Positions 1-26,356 of a stretch of DNA of 64,000 bases are shown here, piece after piece. A model generated the notes under the pieces. The model saw only the letters and a list, made by a program, of their open reading frames with translations. It did not search any database and had not been told where the DNA came from. This stretch comes from Undaria pinnatifida (lineage: Eukaryota > Sar > Phaeophyceae > Laminariales > Alariaceae). How positions within the stretch are numbered: position 1 is the stretch's first letter; the number at the start of each line of letters is the position of its first letter. The translations under genes and the position numbers were made by a program. Location: the NCBI GenBank assembly GCA_012845835.1, contig JABAKD010000013.1, forward strand, positions 13,074,348-13,138,347, in the 5' to 3' direction.

Positions 1-480
1 TCAAACCACAACATCAAAAACACGACGACGGCCGCAAACACAACAACAATAGCTAGACCACCAACACCACCATTACTCATACCATCAGACTAACACTACC
101 ATCCCCCCCACGATTAACACCATCTCTGCCAGCACCGCCACCACTCCCAGCACCCCCAATATCAACACCACCACCACCACCTCCCGCCGCCCCTCCCCCC
201 CTCCCCTCCCCAGCACCAAATCAAGAGTCGTCCAAACCGCCCAAGCCCACAACACAAGCACCAACAAATACACCAACACCGCCCACACCACCCACACCAC
301 CAAATCAAGAGTCACCACAGTCGCCCCAGCGCACAACACTACCAAAAGCCACACACGCACTCCAATAACAACAAGAACAAGTCAGTAGTCACCCAAATCG
401 CCTAAGCCCACAACACCACCCCCACCCCCTCCCACCCACTACCACCATCAAATCAATAGTCATCCAAATCGCCCAAAGCC
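1..480 (-). repeat. Degenerate minisatellite downstream of a splice donor
   Basis: On the minus strand a unit of the form GTGGGCTT-GGGCGATTTGG-TGACT-TTGATTTGGTGG recurs about four times (near 449, 381, 303 and 222), separated by CACCA-rich DNA. The first unit starts at the predicted donor of the exon at 484-994. The array is therefore read as the start of that exon's downstream intron rather than coding DNA, although long GGT/GTG-rich frames are open through it. Confidence 0.6.
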
Positions 481-483
481 CAC

Positions 484-994
484 CTTCCTAGTAGGTCGCG
501 TCGGCTCTCCTCCCCGCGTCCCCCCCCCCTTCCCCTGCCCCTTAGCCATAGCCGCTCCTTGTCCCTTCGGAGACAGCGTTCGTTTCCTTTTGTCCCCGCT
601 TCGTAACGCCTCCCCGATACTCTTCTCCACTCCTCCCCTCCCCGCAGCATCCACCTCCAAAGGCTTTCCGCCGGCGCCCGCCCCTGCGACCCCATTCTCC
701 CGGCTGCTCCTTTTGCTGCTGCTGCTGTTCGTGGTGGTGGAGGTGTTGACGTGCTCAGGTCTCCTGCGACCGCCTCCTGCTGGCGTTGCTGTTTCGGTTG
801 CTTCTGCTTCTGCTGCTGTTGCTGTTGCTGCTGCTGTTGCCACCGCTTCTGTTGTTGTTGATATAGTCGCTACCGGTGCTGCTGCTGGTGCTTCTCCTCC
901 TGATGCTGCTGCCGCCACCTCGGCTGCCGCTGCCGCTTGCTGCTGCTGTCGCTGCCTCCTGCGTTTAGCCGCCCCCCCCTCTCCCTTTTCCATT
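484..994 (-). CDS. Ala/Gln-rich basic protein, exon (unrecognised)
   Basis: An open frame of 170 codons runs from ATG at 993 to a predicted donor (AAG|GTGGGC) at 483. Upstream of the ATG is a good acceptor (pyrimidine-rich tract ending TTACAG at 995), so this may be an internal exon with one base before the ATG, or a first exon. The product starts MEKGEGGAAKRRRQRQQQQ. It continues through Ala-rich and Thr/Ala/Glu-rich stretches, a run of Ser, and a Lys/Arg/Gly-rich end. This looks like a disordered, probably nuclear, protein; no domain is recognised. The opposite strand is also open because of the GCT/GCA triplets. The gene would continue off the left edge and may be the same gene as the exon at 5808-6208. 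Confidence 0.5.
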
Positions 995-1210
995 CTGTAA
1001 CAATGAGGACCAAATGAGGAACAAATAAGCGAGCGAAGCGAGGCTTTTTTTCAAGCCTCTTTATAGCGGTCAGGTGTGGAGGTACGTGGCGCACGAACGG
1101 ATAGAAATGAGTAATTTGCCTACTGTGCGAAGTTTTTTTCACAATCCGGACTTTCCTCACGTCGAACGACGAAAGACGATGCGTGCGTCGAGTTTGGTGC
1201 GTTTTTTTAC

Positions 1211-1316
1211 CTTCCTCCACGAAACCAGAATCGATTCCGAAACTGATGCGGTCAATCAAGGCCTCCAAATAGTGCCTCCAACCTCTGCCACTCGTGTGAA
1301 AAGCTATGTCGAGCAC
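1211..1316 (-). CDS. Candidate exon, unrecognised
   Basis: The minus strand reads from ATG 1316 to a donor GAGGAAG|GTAAAA at 1210. It encodes about 35 residues of ordinary mixed composition, including RGWRHYLEALIDRISFGID. Its end phase does not join cleanly to the exon at 994, so either another exon lies between or the call is wrong. Confidence 0.25.
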
Positions 1317-1440
1317 GTTTAGCTTGCTTGCGGAATGTCATTATCTGCTGCCTGTGCCTTCGGCTGCGAAGCCCTTGAATAGGGATTCCAACCTACACAG
1401 CAAAACGAGCCATGTATCTAACGCTAAGCAACACACCAGA

Positions 1441-1752
1441 GGCCGGCGTCCCCGGTGGTCCAATAGTAAGCCGCGTCAATATTGAGGTCGAGGTTTTATG
1501 TTCGAATCTCACCAGAGACTGTTGAAAATCTTTGAAAATCGACAGATCAAAAGCGCAAAGAGCGTGAGTACGCGAAATTCGACGCAAATCGACGAGCACA
1601 AAAAGCTGAAAAGGGGGAATGCTGACCCCTACGCGCGACAAAAATAAAGGCTAGTACCCGGGGGGGGGAAAGCGAAAGACACCTGTGACCACGGCTTGCA
1701 CATAAGCTCGATGACGGTACACCTCTTGCGAGTTGAGCTGGAAAGTAAAAAC
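1441..1752 (+). mobile_element. tRNA-derived SINE, copy 1
   Basis: A tRNA-like head (CCCCGGTGGTCCAATAG, then a B-box-like ATGTTCGAATCTC) is followed by a body shared with the copies at 20022 and 32083: GAGCGTGAGT, AATCGACGAGC, CTGACCCCTACGCGCGA and GACACCTGTGACCACGGCTTG. The tail ends GCTGGAAAGTAAAAACG. The order of these blocks is the same in each copy, which is the main support. Confidence 0.65.
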
Positions 1753-1894
1753 GATTACTACAAAAAAACGCACCACCATACAGACAACCATTTTTGCACC
1801 AGCGCAAGCAGGATGTTGTCTACTTATATATATATCACGAGGAGGCCATGTCACCCCCGACTACCTCGTACCACCAGCAACAACTCGAGCAGCT

Positions 1895-2560
1895 GAGCAG
1901 CAGCAAGTGTGGTGGTGGTGGCGGCGGTGGTGGTGGTGGCAGGGGTGTTCGGTTTTGTGAGTGGTCACCGTCACGTGCATCAGTTTGGTGTTGTTCTTGT
2001 CGAGCGAGAGGTGATCTCGGATACCTGGAATATGGACAGCCAAACATGACTTGACTGGCACCAAAACTACTAGACTATGGCGTGGAAGCACCAGGAGGTA
2101 CGGGTGTTCAGGCACGTGAAAACGGCTGTTCTGCTTGCTGCTGCAGGTATGGAAAAGAGGGCAAAGGAGGTACAACAACCATCACCGTCGCATGATATTT
2201 CCACCAGCACCACCACACACACCACCACCGCGTACTCGGTACACAATCCTGATGGTGGTGGTGATGGAGGTGGAGACGGTCACGTTGTCTGGCAGTGGTG
2301 GCTTCTGACAGCTGCAAACACACCGCGCCATATCGTACCTTTATATTTAGTCTTATCGCCACGGAAACAGAAGCACCACATACTTTTTGCCGCTGTGGAA
2401 AGGAGGGCAAAAGAGGTACGGCACTCATCAGCGTCATATGATGTCACCACTAGCACCACCACCATCACCACCCCCACCCTGCACTCGATGCATACTGCTT
2501 ATTTAGGTGGGTGGCGAGGTGGCGGTGGTGAGGTTTACAGCGTTTGTTGTTCACATTAAA
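1895..2560. repeat. GGT/CAC-rich tandem duplication
   Basis: Two diverged copies of about 140 bp (about 2150-2290 and 2395-2530) share GGAAAGGAGGGCAAARGAGGTAC, a CATCACCGTCGCATGATRT-like block and a CACCACCACC stretch. GGTGGT/CACCAC tracts dominate and produce spurious frames. No gene is supported here. Confidence 0.6.
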
Positions 2561-2864
2561 TTTGATATTTCCACCTGTCCATATGTTTGTTCTTCACATA
2601 CAAGCGTTATTTCTATTTCCACCCACTAACATAACAACCGCACAACTAATGCTGCAAGGTTTCTGCGCTGACGCGCGCATCGGTTGGTAAAAACGATCAC
2701 TAGGCTGAACTACCACTAACCTGAAGTAACGCAAGGTACGTATGATACCAAGTACAAATAATGAACGTTTCTACCCTGACGCACATCAATAAATGACAAT
2801 AATCTCAAGGTTGAACTACTACTGCTATTACTGTTACTACTGCTGCTACTGCTACTTTTTTTTT

Positions 2865-2985
2865 TTTTTATATCCTCCGGCGGATGGGGAAAAATAGAGC
2901 TTTAGCTCACCACACTTCCACGTATTTTCAAACGTGTCGTGTGTCGATTTAACTCAGTTGCTTCAGCAGCCCAACGCTAGCTGGC
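2865..2985 (-). mobile_element. Retroposon-like 3' end, minus copy
   Basis: This segment is the reverse complement of 28870-28996. Shared blocks are ATCCTCCGGCGGATGGGG, AGCTCACCACACTTCCACGT and GTCGTGTGTCGATTTAACTC. Each copy carries an A-rich tail next to the CCTCCGGCGGAT end: a run of about 13 T on this strand here, and an (AAAAC)n array in the other. Two copies with A-rich tails at the same end suggest retroposition. Confidence 0.55.
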
Positions 2986-3003
2986 GCTGATACTGCTACC
3001 TAT

Positions 3004-3162
<159 letters not shown>

Positions 3163-3940
3163 TGCAGCTGTATACCAGAGAACACATGCGTGACAATGCA
3201 AGAATCGCCCATGCAGTAGCCTAATGCAATTAGGAGCAGGATCAATTAGGCGTATTGTCACGGTCCTCATACCACAATTTATTCTACCAGGTACATTAGT
3301 AAGCCGACCTACGAGCGAAAACAAAAAACGCCAACAAACGCCAAAAAAACAAACAAGCCGAGAGTAACATGATATGATCGCGAGAGAGCGAGCAAGGCCC
3401 GGGCGACGAAAGGCCACATGACAAGAACGAGACGAAACACACAAAAATAGCTCCGGCGTGTGCTTCCCGCGCCGAGTTCGTAGATTTTCTCCAACTTTAA
3501 CTTCGTTGCTGCCGTTTCTTGTTCCCCTTCGTCAAGAGTCTTACTCTGGCGTGCAAGGTCGCGAAATCGATAGTGCTTACATAACCAACATTACCATGTT
3601 GGCATGTTGACCCTCTGGGCCGCTGCTGTCCCCCCTGGGCAGCTGCTGTCGCAGTTTCGGCTGCGGGGCAAGCATCGGGGAGTACCGGTACATGACGCAT
3701 GTCGGGATACCGGCCGAGCTCTGTGGCGGTGCTCTGAGCATTCAACGTCGCTGGACTGGCCCTTTTTTCCAAGAGTTCAGAGAGTCCAGTAGGTATGAAC
3801 GGAAACCCCCATAATTTGTTGCTATTATTCAATAGCCCGCTGCACTCTCAGATTTTTTTACCCGCTCCGATATTTCGCCCGATGTGCGACATCAGCCCAA
3901 CTGTTTTTACCCCTTCTGATGTCCGCTACGAAGCAGCTAC
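3163..3940. other. No gene seen
   Basis: Mixed-composition DNA with scattered short frames. I see no splice-bounded frame of convincing composition and no recognisable repeat. Confidence 0.4.
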
Positions 3941-3948
3941 ATACAGCC

Positions 3949-3996
3949 AGCAGCAGCAGCAACAGCAGCAGCAACAGCAGCAGCAACAGCAGCAGC
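3949..3996 (+). repeat. (CAG/CAA)n triplet repeat
   Basis: About 16 triplets of CAG/CAA. They lie in a 222-codon open frame (3919-4587) whose remainder has no recognisable domain and overlaps a direct repeat, so I do not call it a gene. Confidence 0.9.
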
Positions 3997-4204
3997 ACAT
4001 TCTCTCGAGCATCATACGTATCTCTTGCACCTAGCCCTGCTGTAGCTAGTATTTCTCGAGTTGTTACGCTCCCCGCGACGCATCTGGGTGGTAGTCGAAC
4101 AGAGCAAGACCCACATAGCAAGGGTCCACACTGCGGCCTACCTCGTTTAGCCGAGCCGCGCAGGGCCCAAACAAACCCATGCGCTAGTTATGACGAAAGC
4201 AGAC

Positions 4205-4612
4205 AAAGAAAATGTCGATCGACAGAAGCTGCTACGAGTAGGCCCTTCCAGACTCGAGTTCCACTGCACCTCCCCACGCTCAACCTGACATCTCGGATTA
4301 TGCTAGGAACCCCGACGAGATTCTGCCAATTTTCCCTCCGACTCCAAACCCGTAGTGGATACAGCAGTATCCCATCATCGCATTGCTCTCATCGTCTTAT
4401 CTGGGCGTTTTGCGGGTTTGGTAAGTTCTTGACACATGAGATGGTCTCCCCGTGTCGTAGATTTTGGGTGAAGGTGATAATCGAACCCTCGATCGAGCTC
4501 ACTCTTCAAAATCTCACGGCCTGCCTGCGACGCTATTGTGAGGAAAGTAGACTAAAAAGGTCCAACGACAGAAGCTACTGCGAGTAGGCCCTTCTATACT
4601 CGAGTTCCACCA
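4205..4612 (+). repeat. Direct repeats flanking a tRNA-like segment
   Basis: A block of about 50 bp (GACAGAAGCTGCTACGAGTA followed by GGCCCTTCCAGACTCGAGTT) at 4216-4263 recurs with few changes at 4567-4614. Between them the minus strand has a B-box-like GAGGGTTCGATTATC. This could be a SINE or a small element with short terminal direct repeats. The DNA from 4620 to 5220 shows no supported gene. Confidence 0.45.
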
Positions 4613-5225
4613 CGTCGTTTTTTTTCTGCCCTGCTACTGCCGCTGTGCTGCTGCATCACACATGGCCCTCCAGGTCCAGTACTTGTGGGAGTCGCGGCAC
4701 AACAGTAGCCGCGCTGTGAGCTCTCCTTTGTGGCGGCCACAGACGGTGCTTCTGTGTGTACTGGCAAGTGTATGTGCGCTTCTGTGCTTACTAGGTATGT
4801 GTGCGTGGCGTGTGTGCTGTCACCAAAATTGGTACACAGGAGCAGTACAGCAGCAGCATAGCAGCAGCAGTACAGCTGCAGGAGCCGTGTTTCAAGCTCT
4901 TGCCTTTGTGCCAGTAGTCACGATGTGTGTGGTTGGCGCACAGCAAGAGATTGAGCCACGGCAACAACAGCTTCACGTCTAGAGCAACATTCAAACACAC
5001 ATGGACCACCTATTAATACCAGGTATGTACACGATGAATGCAGCATTAGCAACGCACCTCGTTTTCGTCACGATTCCTGACACATTGTGTGTTAGTTAGG
5101 AACCGCCCTCGCACATACGACAAAGTAGCATTGGAAAGGCTGGGTTCCCCCTTTTCGCCTTGCGAGGCCCCCCGGATAACAAGTTAACCCCATCCCGAAG
5201 GGGTATAATTCACACCCCGGACGGG

Positions 5226-5640
5226 TCAGCTCACCGTATCTCGAGCTAGCTCTTCTCGACGGTAGCTCATCGACGAGCTACGTGAGCTACAGGAGCTGCA
5301 CATGTTTTTCGGGCTTGAGCTACGGGAGGGTAGCTCATATGCACATGTTTTGGAAGGGTGAGCTATAGCCGATAGCTCATCCGCACATGTTTGCTCGGGG
5401 TGAGCCATAAGAGCTACATGAGCTGCAAATGTTTTCAACGCTTGAGCTATAGGCGATAGCTCATCTGCACATGTTTTGAAAGAGTGAGCTATCATTGATA
5501 GTTCATGTGCACATGCTTCCAAGACTTGAGCTATATGAGCTATGTGAGCTCGTTTGACCCTGGATGAGCTATAAGAGCTACATGAGCTGCACATTTTCAA
5601 CGCTTGAGCTATACACGATGGATGAGCTAGCTCATGAGCT
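5226..5640. repeat. AGCT-box minisatellite
   Basis: Tandem units of about 55-65 bp are built from GAGCTA / GAGCTG boxes and a core CTGCACATGTTTT followed by ...GGTGAGCTATA. About seven units can be counted. The core is shared with the GATC-box arrays at 48270-48625, 49990-50065 and 51040-51545. The array lies downstream (on -) of the exon at 5808-6208. Confidence 0.85.
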
Positions 5641-5807
5641 GTCTGGGGTGTGATATAATTACAGCAGCACGCTCAAAAATAACATTACATGCCAAATACC
5701 AAATAACCAAACTATGTTGGAGCACTTGCACTTGCTGTCCTGCCGAAGGAAAACCGAGTGCCTCAAGTGCCATGTACTCAACAAGGCTCAGAAATCATCT
5801 CTCTCAC

Positions 5808-6208
5808 GTTCGGTCCCCTTGCCGCTGCTGCTGCTCCTGCCGCTCCTGCTGCTGCTGCTCCTGCTGCTCCTGCTGCTGCTGCTCCTGCTGCTGCTCCTGC
5901 TGCTGCCCCTGATGCTCCTGCTGCTTCCGCTTCCTCCCACTACCGACCCCCTTCTCCTGCCCTGTTTTCCCGCCCCCGTTTCTTTCCGCTCTCGCCGCGG
6001 CTTTCGACGCCGCTCTCAGCTCGGCACGCTTGGCAGATGGGGTCAACGTCTCGAGATTCGACACATCTTCGTAGCTGAACGTCTCTGCAAGGCTTCCTGA
6101 GTCCGCCTGAACTGCTGCGTCAAACTCCAACCCCGCCCCGCCAGGCGTCCCAACTCTTTTCCGGAGTACAGCTTTGCTGCCTGCGCCACGGCGCCGTGGA
6201 GTGCTCAT
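5808..6208 (-). CDS. Basic, Gln/Glu-rich protein, probable first coding exon
   Basis: ATG at 6208 sits in a favourable context (CCGCCATGA). The frame stays open for 133 codons to a canonical donor (GAAC|GTGAGA) at 5807; reading through would hit TGA at once. The product starts MSTPRRRGAGSKAVLRKRVG. It has a mixed middle region (FDAAVQADSGSLAETFSYED), then a Lys/Arg/Ala segment, and ends in a Gln/Glu run encoded by an imperfect CAG/GAG array (5818-5930 on +). It is probably a nuclear, partly disordered protein; no family is recognised. The composition change from ordinary to repeat-coded supports real coding. The gene reads away from MAD2 and may continue into the exon at 484-994. Confidence 0.55.
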
Positions 6209-7073
6209 GGCGGGCCACAAAACTAGCGGTCTTGAGTAGCCTTCCTAGGAGTTCGTCTTGCTGCTGTGTTGTTGTTGTTGTTGGTGGTGGTGGTGTTGCT
6301 GCTGATGCTGGTGCCAGAATTGCTGCTGTTGCTCTGTTGTCTGTTGTTGCTGGTGTGTCAATTTCACAATGTACCTGCTGGGTATGTGTTCGAGGCCAAT
6401 TTGTCTGGTGTTCAAAAAGCACAGCCGAGAGGGAGGACGTAGTATCGTCGTGTGGGGAGGGTGGTGTGTGAGAGGCAATGGAAACTGGCTTGCAGCTTGT
6501 AGGGTCAAGGATCGACTTCAATCAAAGAGCCTCCCTAGAACGCCCTGTGTTGTGTGGTATACCCTTTGGCTCGGGCCGCCCACCCCGATGTATCACGCAG
6601 TAGTTCGAGGCAAACGGCTGCTAATTTGTCTGTCTTTACATTTTTCCTCCTGTTGCCAATGTCGTTGCTGCTCCTGCTGCTGGTGGTATCTATTGATCTC
6701 GGACAAAAATCTACAAGGAATTTCCAAGGCACGTACCGCACGAAGGGGAACCCACACCTGATTCCCTCGAGGGAAGAGAAGAGAGGACACGCCTAACGCC
6801 ACGCTCGTTCGCTCTTGCACGCTCGTCGACTAGAAAGGGGCTTGTATCATGCAGACATGCTACAGAAAAACATTGAAACCCCCAACCTATTAATCGAAAA
6901 TATGGAACCACACACTCTGTTTCGCAGGGAAAAACCCAACGGCTTGTGTCGTCGTTGCGCGCCGCACAACATCACATCACAACAATCACCCTGCACAGGC
7001 GAACCTTCACACTCTCCGCTCAGCAGAAGAGGAATACGCTTTCAACACCTGAAGCACCACAAAGACTAACATC
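6209..7073. promoter_or_regulatory. Putative divergent intergenic promoter region
   Basis: This 865-bp stretch separates the start codon of the gene on - (6208) from the proposed MAD2 start on + (7074). It contains a TGTTGTTGTTGTTGGTGG-type triplet tract near 6270 and no convincing exon. A shared promoter is inferred from the head-to-head layout only; no TATA box or other element was identified with confidence. Confidence 0.3.
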
Positions 7074-22803
<15,730 letters not shown>

Positions 22804-22984
22804 GAAATACGACGAACGAGTTAGTTTTGTTACTAGGCCGAAATGAAAACAAGTGCTGAGATGTCGTTTACTGGTGTGGAGGAGAATGCGAGGCTAGGCT
22901 AGGAGTCCCAGGGTGCCGGATGATGGCAGCTGCGTTAATGAGGAGGGGGCGTTGAACTTATGACAGTCAGAGCCGTAGCTGTAT

Positions 22985-23341
22985 GCATGACCGTAGACCA
23001 TTGAATGTAAACAATGCCGGGACGGAGCTCGTCGGGTGTTCACCGACCAAGCTGACATTGCGTGCACCAAGCGCGAAGCGCCGCGAGGTGTTCGGCATCT
23101 CGCATGACCGTAGACCATTGAATGTAAACAATGCCGGGACGGAGCTCGTCGGGTGTTCACCGACCAAGCTGAAATTGCGTGCACCAAGCGCGAAGCCCCG
23201 CGAGGTGTTCGGTATCTCGCATGACCGTAGACCATTGAATGTAAACAATGCCGGGACGGAGCTCGTCGGGTGTTCACCGACCCAGCTGACATTGCTTGCA
23301 CCAAGCGCGAAGCGCCGCGAGGTGTTCGGCATCTCGCATGA
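22985..23341. repeat. Three tandem copies of a 117-bp unit
   Basis: Units begin GCATGACCGTAGACCATTGA at 22985, 23102 and 23219, a period of exactly 117 bp, with about 95% or better identity. Since 117 is 39 codons, frames stay open on both strands and mimic a repeat protein. Single diverged copies at 60060-60180 and 62510-62665 show it is a dispersed repeat. Confidence 0.9.
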
Positions 23342-23343
23342 AG

Positions 23344-24630
23344 GGTGAGCTGTGGGGGAGGGCGGGGGGGGAGGTCATCTACCACGCACACCCTGAGTGT
23401 GTTGATTACGCCACAAGAGCTGTAGAAGAAAAAAAATGTCTTACGCTTGTTTTACGCGTTTTTGTTCGCCTGCGTGTCTTGTGCCAACTTTTTCTTCCTT
23501 GTTTCGTTGCCGAGGGCTTCTTTTGTCGACTAACTGACTGACTGCTTGCTTTGTCGTATATAGTAAATGCGAAAAGCCTGTATGACTAGAAACCTGAGGG
23601 AAACAGCCCTAGTGCATATCACGAGGGACTGTGCCCCGAGGAACGTCTGGTACCTGGGACGTACCGTGTTATCGGTGTTTTGTATTCGTTGGGCCTGACT
23701 GCCTCGACTCGTGATGAATGAATAGCACGATGACAGCTTCGTTTTTTGTTTGTCAGAAGCTCGGTCGCTTTCTTGTCCATAATAAATAAATATACTTGGT
23801 GTGATACGTGTTTGCTGCGCGAGTGAGAGATGGGGGGGGGGTTGGGGGCCGATATGGTGGGGTGGAGTGGAAGGAGATGCTGTGTGGTACCTGGTAGGTT
23901 AGTATTAATTGTACCATTGGCTCTTCCCCCCATTACATCGTACCTTTCTTCGTGGCGCGGAGTTGATGGATTTGGAGGCATGTTTGTATGTGTGTGCTTC
24001 ACATCGTAATTTTTTTAGTCTGTTGGTGTTCTTCGCGTTCCGTTCTTTGTACCCGTTGGCATCCAGCACAGTACAAGCTGATTCTACATGGCATGTAATA
24101 CTACAGTAGTGGGTGGTGTTGACCCACCTACTTTAGAATGGTGCCCAGTTTTTTGTGGACAGACTACTTGGAGTAAGCGTTCTGGTGTTTTGTTGTAGTA
24201 GTTCATGGGTTATGTTCTTTGAGGGAACGGAATGGAGCAACGACGACGCAGAAACTCGCCCAATATTCGTATAGGTTTCCTTGTTTAGTTTGTTTTCCTG
24301 GGAGTTTTTTTTTTTCTGCGTGCGGCTGTTTGTGAATTTATTGGCGATGAAAGAAAGAAAGTCAAAACGATCATATGCTGCACGTTGTCTGTTGGATGCA
24401 AACATGATACTTGCAATAACATTCGCGCGTCTATCCTGTTCATAGCTAAAGTTCTAAGTGTAATAAAATAGTGAGTACACCAACTTGATCTCACACCGGG
24501 GTAGGGTGTATACTTCGAAGTATTCAATACATGCCACTATATTACGCGTACTTTTGGAGGTCGTCTATGAGGTTTCGACTTGCGGAAAGGAGGCGTTTGT
24601 TTGCTCGTTTCAGCTCACCCCCCCCCAAAA
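23344..24630. other. No gene seen
   Basis: AT-richer intergenic DNA downstream of MAD2, with scattered short frames and no splice-bounded frame of convincing composition. Confidence 0.4.
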
Positions 24631-24639
24631 AAAAACAGC

Positions 24640-24776
24640 TGTTTATTGAGAAGGCCGACATGACAGACGGATTGTTGGCCAGTTTGCTCCTCTCAGAAAT
24701 CGTTTTTCCACTGCCCCCTCAGCTCTCTCGCATGCAAGCAAGCTTGTTGCAGGCAGCAGCACGGTGGTGCCCTTGA
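24640..24776 (+). CDS. Candidate terminal exon, unrecognised
   Basis: After a CCCCCCCCAAAAAAAAACAG acceptor-like sequence, an open frame of 45 codons reads LFIEKADMTDGLLASLLLSE and onward to a TGA at 24774. Composition is ordinary but no partner exon or family is recognised. Confidence 0.2.
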
Positions 24777-24988
24777 CCAATCAACAGACAAGGACTGTTA
24801 CTTGGACCAGTGCTACCTACGATAGGGGTTTGCCACGTTTTTTCTGTGGTTCCTATATTTGGAACTTGACCTCGAGTTCCTAAAACTGATTTCGGAGAAA
24901 AAATATATAAAGAGCTGCTACCTCATGAAAAATCCCTTGACGAGTCGTTGTACGGTAGCCCCCCCCCAACTTTTCAAAACCAGCTCCC

Positions 24989-25414
24989 GGTCGTATCTCC
25001 TGAAATATGGTATCCCTCGACACCCCGACGTCATTGATCGATAGACCTTTGTGTGCACACAAGAAAGTATATGGATCCTTTGTTTCCAATTTCATCTTTC
25101 CTTGTGTCGAGCAGCCACGAAACGACCGTTCGTTGAAAAAATCGCTGGTTTTAGCGGGGGGGGGAGGGGGGGGTGTCTATCGTAGAATCAGTCTGACCCC
25201 CGGTCGTATCTCCTGAAATATGGTGTCCCTCGACACCCCGACGTCATTGATCGATAGAACTTTGTGCACACAAGAAAGTATATGGATCCTTTGTTTTCAA
25301 TTTCATCTTTCCTTGTGTCGAGCAGCCACGAAACGACCGTTCGTTGAAAAAATCGCTGGTTTTAGCGGGGGGGGGAGGGGGGGGTGTCTATCGTAGAATC
25401 AGTCTGACCTAGGT
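24989..25414 (+). repeat. 213-bp tandem duplication
   Basis: Two almost identical copies begin GGTCGTATCTCCTGAAATAT at 24989 and 25202. Each contains a GGGGGGGGGAGGGGGGGG tract and ends CGTAGAATCAGTCTGACC. Confidence 0.92.
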
Positions 25415-25491
25415 ATGTATAAAACGAAAATCACGCAAAATAGATAGTTGGCATTTATTTCTCCGACGCTTTTGGGTCAAGAAGCTCCACA

Positions 25492-25770
25492 ATGTCATTC
25501 AGAAACGATTTCAGACGCAAAGCTGCTCCCTATACAGACTATAGCGTAGCACGCGCGTCCTTTCCAAGACTGCTTGCTCACCGTGCTGCCTTGAATTCTG
25601 AGGGGGGGGGGGGGGCTAGCTATGACTACGGGGATCCATCCACTTACTGCTGTTCGTCGGATGAATTACAAGAACAAAAAGGGGGCCAAAAAAGCACCCA
25701 CCCCTTTTCCTGGCTTAGTAGCGCTTTTAGACTCAAGTTTAGTGCGGCTACGAAGTCTTGCGCCAGGTAT
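25492..25770 (+). CDS. Candidate first exon, unrecognised
   Basis: ATG in the context CACAATGTC opens a frame beginning MSFRNDFRRKAAPYTDYSVA. It runs to an AG|GTATGT donor about 278 bp downstream; read through, it stops at 128 codons. Composition is plausible (mixed charged, aromatic and Ser). It lies 80 bp after the 213-bp duplication. Its phase does not fit the next exon-like segment at 25908, so support is weak. Confidence 0.25.
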
Positions 25771-25907
25771 GTATATATACAGAGCCTTTTGAGCAATCGC
25801 ACGCAGTTAGTCGCGGCGCAGGAAAGCTCGCCTGAAAGATGGCAGCGATATTTTCTTTTCCTCTTCTTGTGTGTGTGAGTTGATCCTGCTAACATCCTGC
25901 TAACAGT

Positions 25908-26037
25908 GTGGACCTCCGTAATAGTAGTAGTAGCTGCTAGCTGCGCTCTTGATCCAGCCCGACGCCTGAGTGAGGCCGTCGGCGCTAAGAAGGGGCGGGG
26001 GGCAACCAACCCGGTGGTGTTTGGCGGGATCATCGAG
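25908..26037 (+). CDS. Candidate exon, unrecognised
   Basis: CTGCTAACAG|TG TGG ACC begins an open segment (WTSVIVVVAASCALDPARRL and so on) that ends at ATCGAG|GTACCT. Splice-like borders are its only support. Confidence 0.2.
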
Positions 26038-26081
26038 GTACCTTGCTTCCAGGAACATGCTGCAACAAATTTCCCACATAT

Positions 26082-26352
26082 CGGACCAAGGCTACGGTAG
26101 GGGGGGTACCCGTATTTCCACTGGTGGTGTGTTTGGGCCACTTGCACGAGTGGCTCTGTACCCCACGGATGAGAATTGTTTAGGCAGTTGGTTTGGCGCA
26201 GCTTAGATCATCTTTGCACTGCGGATTGATTTCGTCAATGTAAAACATTAAGAAATCGTAATATCGCATAGGAACAAAGGGGTTACTCTCGCGAGTGACC
26301 CCTACTGGAATAAAATGCCCAAAAAAGGACCCCCCTACCGTAGCCTCGGTCA
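26082..26352. mobile_element. TIR element (GACCAAGGCTACGGTAGGGGG)
   Basis: The left end GACCAAGGCTACGGTAGGGG is matched at the right by the reverse complement CCCCCCTACCGTAGCCTCGGTC. A related end with the adjoining palindrome CACTCGCGCGAGTGACCCC occurs at 35375-35455. Confidence 0.6.
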
Positions 26353-26356
26353 TCGA

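Noticed and set aside
590-1000. 136-codon + frame rich in Leu, Val and Ala
   Set aside because: Antisense of the triplet-rich exon at 484-994; hydrophobic runs come from GCT/CTG repeats.
5226-5640. CRISPR-like array
   Set aside because: Spacing and unit sequence are those of a eukaryotic minisatellite; there are no constant repeats with unique spacers.
22894-23391. Repeat protein of 120-165 residues
   Set aside because: Open only because the 117-bp unit is a multiple of three on both strands; dispersed copies show it is non-coding repeat DNA.
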